Shown in pieces: positions 16,201 to 23,717 of a stretch of DNA of 25,535 nt. The stretch is from a virus. The stretch spans positions 1 to 25,535 of the IMG/VR virus record IMGVR_UViG_3300025759_000628, one strand, 5' to 3'. Below the pieces are notes generated by a model, which worked only from the letters and a program-made list of their open reading frames with translations, had not been told where the DNA came from and did no database searches. Numbering within the stretch: position 1 is the first letter of the stretch; each line of letters begins with the position of its first letter. A program made the translations under genes and the position numbers.

Positions 16201-19200
16201 GCTTCGAGACCAACTCCGTTCAAGAAATTAGCCCTTACCCGCTCTTCTGTACCTGCAGCCCAGTCATATATTGCAGATGATGTGAGCGGGGTGTCTTTTA
16301 TGAAATTTTTGTTATTAGCCAGCAGATGAGTTACTACTTCCCCATCCTTACCTTCTGCCAAAGCGGTTGGTATTACAGTAGCTTTTCTCGTATCAGGTGA
16401 GCTAGCTAATAATGTGTTTATGAGGTCTACGGCTTCTGTACCAGCACTTTCTGCTTTTAGGCCGAATATCCTTCCGACAGCTTCCCAGAATTTTTGCCAT
16501 CCAGTTTTAGCTTTACCCGACGGTCTGAAAGCAGCTAGCTTGGCTTGAAACTCTGGGTTTACGAATGCCTCAGTAACAAAATCATTTAGTGAAGTCATAC
16601 CATAATCTTTAGGTAGTTTACCCTTCAATGATTCGTACAGTTTAGTAAGTGCTTTTGTTGTAGGGTGGGATTTGTTTTCAAGTGTTTTAACCGTAGCGGC
16701 GTGCCCTGCCTCATGCAGAATAGCGTGTGTGCTAAGTTCTACGGACGTGTTTATTACAATCGTATCAGTATCTTTATCGTATATGGCAGCTAAGACGTTA
16801 CCTTTATCATCATTTAGTTCTGAAGTCGTAGTTAGTTTCACCCCGCGCACAGCTTTAGCTAACGCTACCGTAATACTTTTAACTTTTACATTAGGGGACG
16901 AATCAAACACAGCTTTAAGCGCACCGAGTATGCTGCCCCTATTAACTTGTTCTTGTACGGCAGCTGGCGCGTTTGCCATAGTAGCCGCAACAGCATCGGC
17001 CCGCAGTTTCTCTTGATCTGTAATAAAAGCATCCAAAGCTGCAAAAGGATCATCGGAATCGGATATACCCTTCCTACCTGCCGCTTTACCTATTTCGTCG
17101 CCTAAGTCCCCCTCGTAAAAACTTTCATCCTGATACGCAATAAAATCATTCATAGCCTCCATTGTCATTTTGTCGTCGGCTACATCTTCATTTACGTAAT
17201 CGTCTACTATAGATTCTTCTATGCGCTTACGTTTTCTAGAACGGTTTCTCTTTACGTCCTCTTCTGTACGCTTAATTTCATCTTTTTCCGCACGTTCTGT
17301 AAGTCTTTCTAATGCGGGTATATTCTCTGGAGCTCGATTTTCTAACCATTTTTTAGCTGCAGCTGCCCTTTTTCTTTCATTTTTGTTTTTTACGCTTTGC
17401 CCACGAGCTTTAACTGAGTCGAACGCTATCTCACGCAATGCTAAATCTACATCTCCTTCAGTTAGATTGATGTAGTAAGACATAGCACCGTCGGGTGTAT
17501 ATTTATTTTTAGTAGTTAATTTTGTTGCTGCTACTCTAGCAAGTTGGTCGGGAGAATTTTTAAGGTTTTTTACTGTTCTAGCCCGGTCTCTTGGGGTAGC
17601 GTTGGATTTAGGTAGCGCTACTTTTTTCTTAGCCGGTGCCTTCTTAGCCGGTGCCTTCTTAGCCGGTGCCTTCTTAGCCGGAGCTTTCTTTTCAGCTGGA
17701 GCTTTCTTTTCAGCTGGAGCTTTCTTTTCAGCTGGAGCTTTCTTTTTAGCTGCTACTTTTTTCTTTGCAGGGGCTTTCTTTTCAACCGGAGCTTTCTCTT
17801 CAACCGGAGCTTTCTCTTCAACCGGTGCCTTCTCTTCAACCACTACTTCTTGGGCCGGTGCCTTCTCTTCAACCACTACTTCTTGGGCCAGTGCCTTCTC
17901 TTCAACCACTACTTCTTGGGCCGGTGCCTTATCTTCAACCACTACTTCTTGGGCCGGTGCCTTATCTTCAACCACTACTTCTTGGGCCGGTGCCTTATCT
18001 TCAACCACTACTTCTTGGGCCGGTGCCTTATCTTCAACCACTGTTTCTTGGGCTGGGGCTTGCTGTCGAGCCTGTTTGGCTTCTTGGACGGCTTTTTGGA
18101 ACTGTTGTAAAGCAGTGGGCCTTTTACGAGTAGGTGTAAGCAAGTCAAGTTGAGCTGCTGCTTCGGGTGTTTGTTGTAGAAAATTATTTATATTAACCTT
18201 TGTTTGATTGCTGACGTTTGCGTTTCTACCTAAATTAGTTAGTTCTGTACGAACTTGTTCACTTGTAACATCTGCACCTTTGAGTCTCCTTCTAATTGGA
18301 GCGTAGGGTGATATACCGAGCCGGTCAAAGAACCGCTTATCTGCTTTTTGTACTCTTGGTTGAGCAGCAGGTTGAGCAGCAGGTTGAGCAGCAGGTTGAG
18401 CAGCAGGACGTGCGCGATTTACAGCGGGGAATTCTAGTTGTCCTTCTAACCCCCTTCCGCGACGGTCCATCTGTTCTCTATTAAGACGGGCTTTTTCCCT
18501 AGCCTGTTGTTGCCTTTCACTTATACGTGGGTCTACCGGCTGTGGTCGAACACGTTCCGGCACTATAGTTTCCAATTCGGATACACCCGCTGCCTGCTCC
18601 CTAGCTTGGGCGGTGGCTTGTTCAGCAGCTTGGGTTAGTTCATATGATCTAGCAGTTATAGCCGCAAGTTCTTCTTGGTTTGGGGTGGTATTTGTAAAAC
18701 CTTGTCTACCTAATTCCGCACTAAAAGCACGTTCAAGATTTGTTGCATCGGGGATATCTCGTCGAGCCAGTATAGGTGCTAATACGGCGTTACGTTTTTC
18801 TCTAGTCTCTGCCTCACGTTGTTGCTGGACTCTGCGGTCGGCTTCGCCTAACTCCATTTGTTGCTCTACTGCCGCTACTTCTTCCTGTGCCGCACGTCTA
18901 GTTGCGCGTTGTGCATCCTCTTCAGCTTGTAATGCGGCTAGTTCATCTTCATCCAACATTTCTTGTATTTGTTGGGTTTCGAGAGCGTCGATAAGGTCTA
19001 TCTGCTCGGGCGCACTTTCCGGAGCCATTTGGGGGGCAGGTCGCTCATCCACTTGAAATTCAGGACGGGACAATAGCGCGTCTATGCGAGATACGGTTTC
19101 TGGTTTATTAGCCTGTACCGTACCTCTATTCCTATAAGTCGTTAATATATCTCTTGCTTTGGTTAAGTCTTCAGTTTGACTAAAATCTAAACCAGCTAAA

Positions 19201-20204
19201 GACTCCGCAGTTTTAGAGTCGAGATTGAACCCCATATCCTGCAAATCATCTACAGATAAAACTGTACCTGCATCTTGTCTACCAAATAGGTCTCCGCGCC
19301 TTCCAGTGGGAGTAACGGGAGCAGCGGGAGGTTCCGTACCTTCTTCAAATACGCTTGTGTCGAAATCACCACGCGTACCGCGTTTTGGTTTTATTATGAG
19401 ATCGGCGAGAAACTGTAATATACCACCTACCCCACCGCCTATCTTGGCAGATTCCGATACGCCTTCAAATAACCCGGTGTCAGGATCGTAGATACCACGA
19501 GCAATTAGATTCTGTAAGGTTTCTGCTGATGCTTCTTGCGCTGCTTCTGTTAGTGCGGCTTCTCCTATACGCCCTACTCGGGTGTCCCCAACACGTTTAA
19601 TAAAAGATTTGTTAACAGCATCTACTATTTCGTCTGCGTTACGACCTAAAACTCTGCGGGCTATACGAACAGGCGTTATTACTTCAGTAACCCCCGGAAT
19701 CATACCGTAAGCTGCTGCCCTACTTATTTCTTCTTCAGTAGCCCCTGCCGCTTCAGCACGTTGAGCAGCCTCACCCGCGCCAGCACTTACCCCCATTCCC
19801 ACACCTAAAGCTATACCCGCAGGACCAGCAAGTGCTAAAGGTAGATATGGTGCGGTAGAACCTAACCCCCGCATAAGGTCTAAGTAAGTGCCCTCGTAGG
19901 CTTCATCAGGGGCAAGAGCCTCTTGTATACCCCCGCCAATTTCGGAAATCCTACGCCTAGCTGCTTGCTCTTGTTCTTCAGGTAAAAGAAAGGATAGTCC
20001 GGCAGCTGCCGACTCCAGCATACCCGCCCCACCAGCACCAAGGGCCTTTAATGTCTCAGCACCGTACCCCAGTAAAGATGTATCCTCTTCCGGTGGTTTA
20101 AAAGCATCCGGGTAATTCAAACTTATTATCCGGCGTATTTCTTCACGGGGCATTTCATCTGGAAACCGGACTAGTTGCCCATCTGGAGCGCGTACTATAG
20201 GCAT
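13206..20204 (-). CDS. Giant polyvalent/internal virion protein with HExxH metallopeptidase, 2332 aa
   Basis: Opens with M-P-I-V-R-A-P-D-G-Q and a P-D-x-M-x-x-E-E-I segment, an N-terminus I associate with phage internal virion proteins. Hydrophobic Gly/Ala segments at 44-75 and 113-147 and near 2050-2087 could insert in membranes. Residues 400-700 are Gln/Glu/Ala-rich coiled coil; 599-615 are (AAQP)n; 716-861 are nested repeats that go from acidic to Lys-rich. A zincin site H-E-A-G-H lies at 1164-1168 with Glu1212 (F-V-T-E-A-F) as candidate third ligand. Residues 1300-2300 are helical, typical of large polyvalent-protein regions. Size and last place after the transglycosylase gene suggest a T7 gp16-like ejection role. 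Weak AAGGGTAG ribosome site, 12-base gap from the gene before. Peptidase activity is inferred. Confidence 0.85.
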   Translation of the reverse strand: MPIVRAPDGQLVRFPDEMPREEIRRIISLNYPDAFKPPEEDTSLLGYGAETLKALGAGGAGMLESAAAGLSFLLPEEQEQAARRRISEIGGGIQEALAPDEAYEGTYLDLMRGLGSTAPYLPLALAGPAGIALGVGMGVSAGAGEAAQRAEAAGATEEEISRAAAYGMIPGVTEVITPVRIARRVLGRNADEIVDAVNKSFIKRVGDTRVGRIGEAALTEAAQEASAETLQNLIARGIYDPDTGLFEGVSESAKIGGGVGGILQFLADLIIKPKRGTRGDFDTSVFEEGTEPPAAPVTPTGRRGDLFGRQDAGTVLSVDDLQDMGFNLDSKTAESLAGLDFSQTEDLTKARDILTTYRNRGTVQANKPETVSRIDALLSRPEFQVDERPAPQMAPESAPEQIDLIDALETQQIQEMLDEDELAALQAEEDAQRATRRAAQEEVAAVEQQMELGEADRRVQQQREAETREKRNAVLAPILARRDIPDATNLERAFSAELGRQGFTNTTPNQEELAAITARSYELTQAAEQATAQAREQAAGVSELETIVPERVRPQPVDPRISERQQQAREKARLNREQMDRRGRGLEGQLEFPAVNRARPAAQPAAQPAAQPAAQPRVQKADKRFFDRLGISPYAPIRRRLKGADVTSEQVRTELTNLGRNANVSNQTKVNINNFLQQTPEAAAQLDLLTPTRKRPTALQQFQKAVQEAKQARQQAPAQETVVEDKAPAQEVVVEDKAPAQEVVVEDKAPAQEVVVEDKAPAQEVVVEEKALAQEVVVEEKAPAQEVVVEEKAPVEEKAPVEEKAPVEKKAPAKKKVAAKKKAPAEKKAPAEKKAPAEKKAPAKKAPAKKAPAKKAPAKKKVALPKSNATPRDRARTVKNLKNSPDQLARVAATKLTTKNKYTPDGAMSYYINLTEGDVDLALREIAFDSVKARGQSVKNKNERKRAAAAKKWLENRAPENIPALERLTERAEKDEIKRTEEDVKRNRSRKRKRIEESIVDDYVNEDVADDKMTMEAMNDFIAYQDESFYEGDLGDEIGKAAGRKGISDSDDPFAALDAFITDQEKLRADAVAATMANAPAAVQEQVNRGSILGALKAVFDSSPNVKVKSITVALAKAVRGVKLTTTSELNDDKGNVLAAIYDKDTDTIVINTSVELSTHAILHEAGHAATVKTLENKSHPTTKALTKLYESLKGKLPKDYGMTSLNDFVTEAFVNPEFQAKLAAFRPSGKAKTGWQKFWEAVGRIFGLKAESAGTEAVDLINTLLASSPDTRKATVIPTALAEGKDGEVVTHLLANNKNFIKDTPLTSSAIYDWAAGTEERVRANFLNGVGLEAITDLLKNKIPAAKEVERILYKIDGVRVNGMKQYHYILEQANKAFKGNKNARETFNTLVASSTINRIDPTIDEDKVRKHWLVYGEFTPGKTKDDPGTYKRVEEKFNSKEAMDKRKAVLEGNKQAQEEAEKATGKPPIILGEIKSIEPTTKRIKEYEEVVRLFKSLNAEQRGVYTGLRDFYKAINEAIIKAEEANINKLETEKDVKKTIRDVMFLRRLEAGFIEPYFPLTRSGDYWVEFMYKDENGQTVYGTGSFDSRLQRSRAITKLKSLPEVDASTVKARSLAETQKRTYDNAIPIPFLTDLKNKVKAMDIKSEEGKRQVNEFLSEVMLRALPDQTLMQTRMVRQGIAFFEGDALTSFQQRAPQFISSLAGLTYSVDLELAGKKVRNQRDALDEEEALAREAATIVAGTAQETGEMQAFGKLPSYVQFAKNPYLPPISRWLRSGTFVWTLGGNISSVAVNSSIVPMVLQSRLAGKYGGVRATQSTAIAATEYASTFGMVSVDALQEVDEKGKPLGEAKTKLELGGFSITNDFSGDTKKQARFAKYDPLKTILKDRGMDTRTIAGETSDLDNPTAPWVNKLNYWSGFLFNHSERGIRQVSAMSTYRLELENLVAKDRGVKEGKVSFKDITDAEIAKFGEQAAETAIDTTLYVNSSALLTTAPRIAQTSVGALAWQFKRVPAQFFYTHLRMVKTLFDDAIGKARTETEREEARVLRNTFFYLTVTGGALVGVKGIPMYGIITSIMNLFLEDDEDDANTLIAKMIGEEKYYGLIASYAGVDLTDRIALTNLMVRDRGNYRPDSQLEGLAEAWLGPTYGVGIRAAGGLIDLFDDNPANKDRALESFIPTGLSNVAKSYRFYTKGYETGRGDAIISEELPMSDIIGQAMGFSPASNRAARDRLSVNIRKDQGRQARSLKILDKIIYGLENGREELVSEGIADMAEYNKDHPTRPLSIDSIKRSMSGRQRRSESAILTGGAPVERNAVLEMIQSNREFEEGYD
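17622..18059 (-). repeat. Nested in-frame repeats with charge switch
   Basis: Inside the 2332-residue gene, residues 716-861. In protein order: seven 11-residue units of APAQEVVVEDK type (33-base period, 17835 onward), then 6-residue units APVEEK twice and APVEKK once, then APAKKKVAAKKK, three APAEKK, and four APAKK (15 bases). Every unit is a multiple of three bases. The net charge moves steadily from negative to strongly positive. The Lys-Ala-Pro end resembles histone H1 or AlgP-type tails. Confidence 0.95.
18362..18409 (-). repeat. 12-base tandem repeat, AAQP x4
   Basis: Four tandem copies of a 12-base unit within the 2332-residue gene, encoding (AAQP)4 at about residues 599-615. Codon-multiple unit; probably a flexible linker. 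Confidence 0.9.
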
Positions 20205-20216
20205 AGAAAACTACCC

Positions 20217-23200
20217 TTATTGCTCCGAAAGATATTCGGTGTAGTCCACTACTGATTCATTTCTTGAAGAAATAGGATTACCAACGCCTATCTCTCCTAG
20301 TAGATTCTGCATCTGCTCTATATACCCGCTGCGTTGTTCTTTTAGTGCGTTTATGTCAGCTTGTAATCGCTCGATATGTTCTGGTGGCAAGTCTGCAGAT
20401 TGTGCAAGTAGTAAATTTTCCTCAAGAGCTATAATTTGCTCGTCTATGTCAGCTATAAGTCTTTGTTGGGGTGATAGTAAAGCAGCCTTAGTTTGATCCT
20501 TTCTAGCTTGTATTTCTTCTTGAGCCAGCAACTGCTCTACTACGCCTTGCCGTTGTTGTTGCGCTCTGTCAGAAATTGCCTGTCGCATATTACGCAGGTT
20601 TTGAGTTCCATAACCAAGGGCGGCAGGAATAGAAGTTCCTTGGCTAGCCCCTATGGCAGTAAATATATCCGCAAGCCGACTGAGTTTCGATCTGGGTTTA
20701 TTTATCTCAGCTAGTTGCTGTTCTATTAACTCGTCAAACTTACTGCCTAACTGTCGGTCTTGTTGCTGTGAAGCTAGAGAACTTAGTCCTTCACTTTCTC
20801 TTTTACGTCTTGTTTCATCCACAGCAGCTTGAAGGAACTGCCGAGCTTCGTCGTCGTTACCTTCATTTTCTCTTTCTCTTTCTCTTTTACGTCTTGTTTC
20901 ATCCACAGCAGCTTGCAAGAACTGCCGAGCTTCGTCGTCGTTACCTTCATTTTCTTGAGGAGGTACGTTAGGGGGCTCTTTACGTTCTTCTCTTTCTCGC
21001 CTCATACGTTCTTGATATGTCTCTGGAGCATTAGTGGCAATTTCTCTACCCCCAGCAAATCTAAAAGTTCTTTCATTAGACGACTGATTTTCTTGTATTG
21101 GGTAAGTCTGCTCATCAATATACTCAGGCACAGTTGGGTAATCATGCTCGCGTTGTTTGCCGAGTAAATAAGCCTTGGGGGCTCCGCCCAGAGAATCAAA
21201 TATAGTAGGTAATCCAACTATACCACCGTTAGGCGATCTGCCGGACGCACGGGTACTAGTGGGTGTCTCAGGTCTTCTTGCGCTATTTTGCTCTTCGTAC
21301 CTAGCAAGAACTTTTGATGGATACTCTATGGTTTCTTTGGGCAATTCACCGCCTCGCAGTACTCTTCCGGGGCCCGCATTGTATGCTTGCAGTGCATCAT
21401 CCACGTTCCCAAATCTACCTACCATAGCAAGAAAATACTCTTCAGCAAGTCTTCTTTGCTGTTCCTCAGTAGCGTTTTCCAAGTCAATAGGTGTAACTCC
21501 ATACCCCGGATCACCGGCAGTATCAAGCATTATTTGGTAGAGGCCCCTAGCTCCTGCAGGGCTAACTGCATTTGGGTTGTCAGTGCTTTCTACAAACTTT
21601 ATAGCGTCCAGTATCTCTTCTAGAGTCATTCCTTCTTCTTCTAGCACCTTCCTGCCTTCTTCTATGTACCCACCATCCAAGTACCCGCGTTTTTCCGCTG
21701 CCTTCATAGCTTTTAATTTTTCGGTGAAGATGGGGTTTTTCTTTTTAAGTTTGAGAGGTCCTCCATACGACGCGAGATCATTCTCGGAATCCCTATAAAA
21801 CCCGTAAGGTCTCTTAGCGTATAACAGCGCCTCAAGTAAATTTATAGAGTTTTTTTCTTCTTCTCTGCGCTCTCGTTCTATAGCTGCTAGTTCGTCGTTA
21901 AACTCCTTACTACCGGGCCCAAAAGGCCCCATCGGGTTTCTAGTAGTAATCATCGTCGGATAAGCAGGGATATTAGCTCCGGTTCTACCCATTTGGTCAA
22001 AAAACGGTTCCCGACCAACATCACCACCCTCTGCGTACCCACGAACAATACCACCGCCCATCATGCCATTGAGACTGGCGTCTAGTTCGGATTGGGAATG
22101 CGCCATACCTTTTAAGCTGTCTATGTACTGCCTAACTTTGGCATAGCTGTTACCCATACGCCGAATATGTTCCTGCAGTAAAGTGTTAACCATTTCAGGG
22201 TCTGAAGTATTGGGGTTTTTAACTTGAGCCTCCAGCATCATAAGAAGTTCGGCATCTTCTTTAGCTTGTTCGTCTAATTGAGGAGTACCCATGTTAGGCG
22301 ACGCTCCCAGTTTGGGTTTAGTATCATCGACATCACCACCCTCTGCATACCCACGAACAATACCACCGCCCATCATACGGTTAGCTTGGCCTGTACCTTG
22401 TATTTGTTGCCCAAAGTTTTGTAGTTCTTGAGCGATCTGAAACGCTTTTTTAACGTTAGGGTCGTCCGACTTCTCCATTTCTTTTAGTTTTCGTTCGACT
22501 TTTTGTCGATCACCTTCCGGCACATTAGGGTCTTTCAGCATTCCTTCTAATACAGCAATTTGGAATACTTCCTTGTTAACTTCTTCCGAAACTTTAGGTA
22601 GCTCGGCTACTCCGCCTTCAGCGTAACGCCTATATCTGTCTCTACCTCTATCTCTATCTCTATCTCTATCCCTACCTCTGTACCTGCCTTCTGGATCGTA
22701 ATTAGGGGCCACTATGCCTGCCTCTTGGTATGGGTAAGGACCTCCGGGGGCTAGAGAAAAATCTGGGGCAAGACCAACTGGAGATTCAACTTCAAGCATA
22801 GGAGGCAAACCGGATATACCACTATCTACGTAACGCCTACCTCTATCCCTACCGCTATCCCTACCTCTGTACCTACCCTCTGGATCGTAATTAGGGGCCA
22901 CTATGCCTGCCTCTTGGTATGGCAATAAAGGCGTGGCGGGATTAACAATCCCTGTGACTGGAGGATACCCATAATCTGCAGAAGGGTCTTGGTAAGAATT
23001 ATCAGGAGCACCCATTATAGGTAGTGGGACTAGACCAACTGAAGAAGTATCTTCAGGCAGTAAGGGCTCAACAAACCCACCATCTGCGTAACCACGTAAC
23101 GACATTAACCCTCCACCAGCAGCCATGCGTGGCATACCTTGGGGCATACCTTGGGGCATACCTTGGGGCATACCTTGGGGCATACCTTGGGGCATACCTT

Positions 23201-23588
23201 GGGGCATAGGAGGACGAGCTTGAGGCAACCCAGCCAACCCGCCACCGGGCATAGCCGGTCTTTGGGGCATAGGAGGACGCCCCATTTGCTGTTGTTGCAT
23301 ACGTTGTCCTTGGATAGCCAGACCCGGCGCAACTCGCTGGGCTACTTCTTGTCTAGTCATACCCATAACTTGTTGTTCTAGTTGGTCTTTTACGCTATTA
23401 GCAGGTGTTTGTTGGCTCATTTGTATACCCCTAGCGGCGGCCTCTTTATCGTTTTTCACCTTCTGCAAGGCAAGTACTTCTACGATATCTTGACCCCGAT
23501 TCTGCTGCACCCGCTGCTGTAAATTTTGAGGGTTACCAGAGTTTAAGTCCGCTAGTATGTCAGATTGCCTATCTATACCGTATGCCAT
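20217..23588 (-). CDS. Virion protein with embedded lytic transglycosylase domain, 1123 aa
   Basis: The N-terminal 60 residues are helical, followed by a long Pro/Gly/Met/Gln-rich disordered part with tandem P-Q-G-M copies, Arg/Asp runs and repeated R-G-Y-A-E-G-G elements. Residues about 650-770 form an SLT (soluble lytic transglycosylase) fold: catalytic Glu667 in F-V-E-S-T, then S-P-A-G-A-R-G-L-Y-Q-I, then A-L-Q-A-Y-N-A-G-P-G-R-V. This would open peptidoglycan during DNA entry, as T7 gp16 does. The C-terminal third is Gln/Arg/Glu-rich coiled coil with a duplicated 28-residue unit. It lies between the 331- and 2332-residue genes, all minus strand. AAAGG precedes ATG 23588. The scaffold outside the SLT domain matches no family I know. 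Confidence 0.9.
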   Translation of the reverse strand: MAYGIDRQSDILADLNSGNPQNLQQRVQQNRGQDIVEVLALQKVKNDKEAAARGIQMSQQTPANSVKDQLEQQVMGMTRQEVAQRVAPGLAIQGQRMQQQQMGRPPMPQRPAMPGGGLAGLPQARPPMPQGMPQGMPQGMPQGMPQGMPQGMPRMAAGGGLMSLRGYADGGFVEPLLPEDTSSVGLVPLPIMGAPDNSYQDPSADYGYPPVTGIVNPATPLLPYQEAGIVAPNYDPEGRYRGRDSGRDRGRRYVDSGISGLPPMLEVESPVGLAPDFSLAPGGPYPYQEAGIVAPNYDPEGRYRGRDRDRDRDRGRDRYRRYAEGGVAELPKVSEEVNKEVFQIAVLEGMLKDPNVPEGDRQKVERKLKEMEKSDDPNVKKAFQIAQELQNFGQQIQGTGQANRMMGGGIVRGYAEGGDVDDTKPKLGASPNMGTPQLDEQAKEDAELLMMLEAQVKNPNTSDPEMVNTLLQEHIRRMGNSYAKVRQYIDSLKGMAHSQSELDASLNGMMGGGIVRGYAEGGDVGREPFFDQMGRTGANIPAYPTMITTRNPMGPFGPGSKEFNDELAAIERERREEEKNSINLLEALLYAKRPYGFYRDSENDLASYGGPLKLKKKNPIFTEKLKAMKAAEKRGYLDGGYIEEGRKVLEEEGMTLEEILDAIKFVESTDNPNAVSPAGARGLYQIMLDTAGDPGYGVTPIDLENATEEQQRRLAEEYFLAMVGRFGNVDDALQAYNAGPGRVLRGGELPKETIEYPSKVLARYEEQNSARRPETPTSTRASGRSPNGGIVGLPTIFDSLGGAPKAYLLGKQREHDYPTVPEYIDEQTYPIQENQSSNERTFRFAGGREIATNAPETYQERMRREREERKEPPNVPPQENEGNDDEARQFLQAAVDETRRKRERERENEGNDDEARQFLQAAVDETRRKRESEGLSSLASQQQDRQLGSKFDELIEQQLAEINKPRSKLSRLADIFTAIGASQGTSIPAALGYGTQNLRNMRQAISDRAQQQRQGVVEQLLAQEEIQARKDQTKAALLSPQQRLIADIDEQIIALEENLLLAQSADLPPEHIERLQADINALKEQRSGYIEQMQNLLGEIGVGNPISSRNESVVDYTEYLSEQ
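20796..20955 (-). repeat. Duplicated 28-residue coiled-coil unit
   Basis: Two near-identical 76-base copies, 20796-20871 and 20880-20955, at an 84-base period, each encoding EGNDDEARQFLQAAVDETRR plus KRE. In frame, so the copy number can change without breaking the gene. Confidence 0.9.
22019..22380 (-). repeat. Pair of GGGIVRGYAEGGDV repeats
   Basis: Two copies of about 50 bases (starting near 22019 and 22331, 312 bases apart, in frame) encode MMGGGIVRGYAEGGDV. They flank a helical segment of about 85 residues, as if marking its borders. Confidence 0.85.
22647..22670 (-). repeat. Hexamer repeat encoding Arg-Asp
   Basis: Tandem CTCTAT hexamers encode R-D-R-D-R-D in the 1123-residue protein. 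A short simple repeat likely to vary by slippage in six-base steps. Confidence 0.8.
22671..22922 (-). repeat. 63-base direct repeat pair
   Basis: Copies at 22671-22733 and 22860-22922 differ at two bases and are 189 bases apart, in frame. Each encodes PYQEAGIVAPNYDPEGRYRG. Confidence 0.9.
23131..23202 (-). repeat. 12-base tandem repeat, PQGM x6
   Basis: Six perfect tandem copies of GGCATACCTTGG (plus-strand sense) encode (PQGM)6, with a degenerate copy at the border. Perfect conservation suggests recent expansion. Confidence 0.95.
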
Positions 23589-23612
23589 CTTATTTACCTT
23601 TAATCCGTTCTA

Positions 23613-23717
23613 CGACCCAACATTTCCGTAATAAGTCGTATTAGTCGTATTAGTCGTGCCGCTATCACCACCGCCGCCGCTATTATCACCACCGCCGCCG
23701 CTATTACCACCACCTTA
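23613..23717 (-). other. In-frame Gly-rich tail after the UAA of the 331-aa gene
   Basis: The TAA at 23715-23717 is followed in the same frame by 34 sense codons, ending at TAG 23610-23612. They encode two and a half units of GGGGDNS type, then (TNT)-like repeats and Y-Y-G-N-V-G-S. No ATG, GTG or TTG lies in this frame after the TAA, so it can only be translated by readthrough. Its unit lengths (21, 18 and 9 bases) are codon multiples. With it, the gap to the next gene is 21 bases; without it, 126. Confidence 0.6.

Noticed and set aside
17835-18065. CRISPR-like array (33-base period)
   Set aside because: Units are directly adjacent with no unique spacers, and they encode an in-frame protein repeat.
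17602-18153. Long plus-strand open frames across the repeat tract
   Set aside because: They are antisense reflections of the in-frame repeats of the 2332-residue minus-strand gene; low-complexity periodic sequence keeps other frames open, and they have no ribosome sites.
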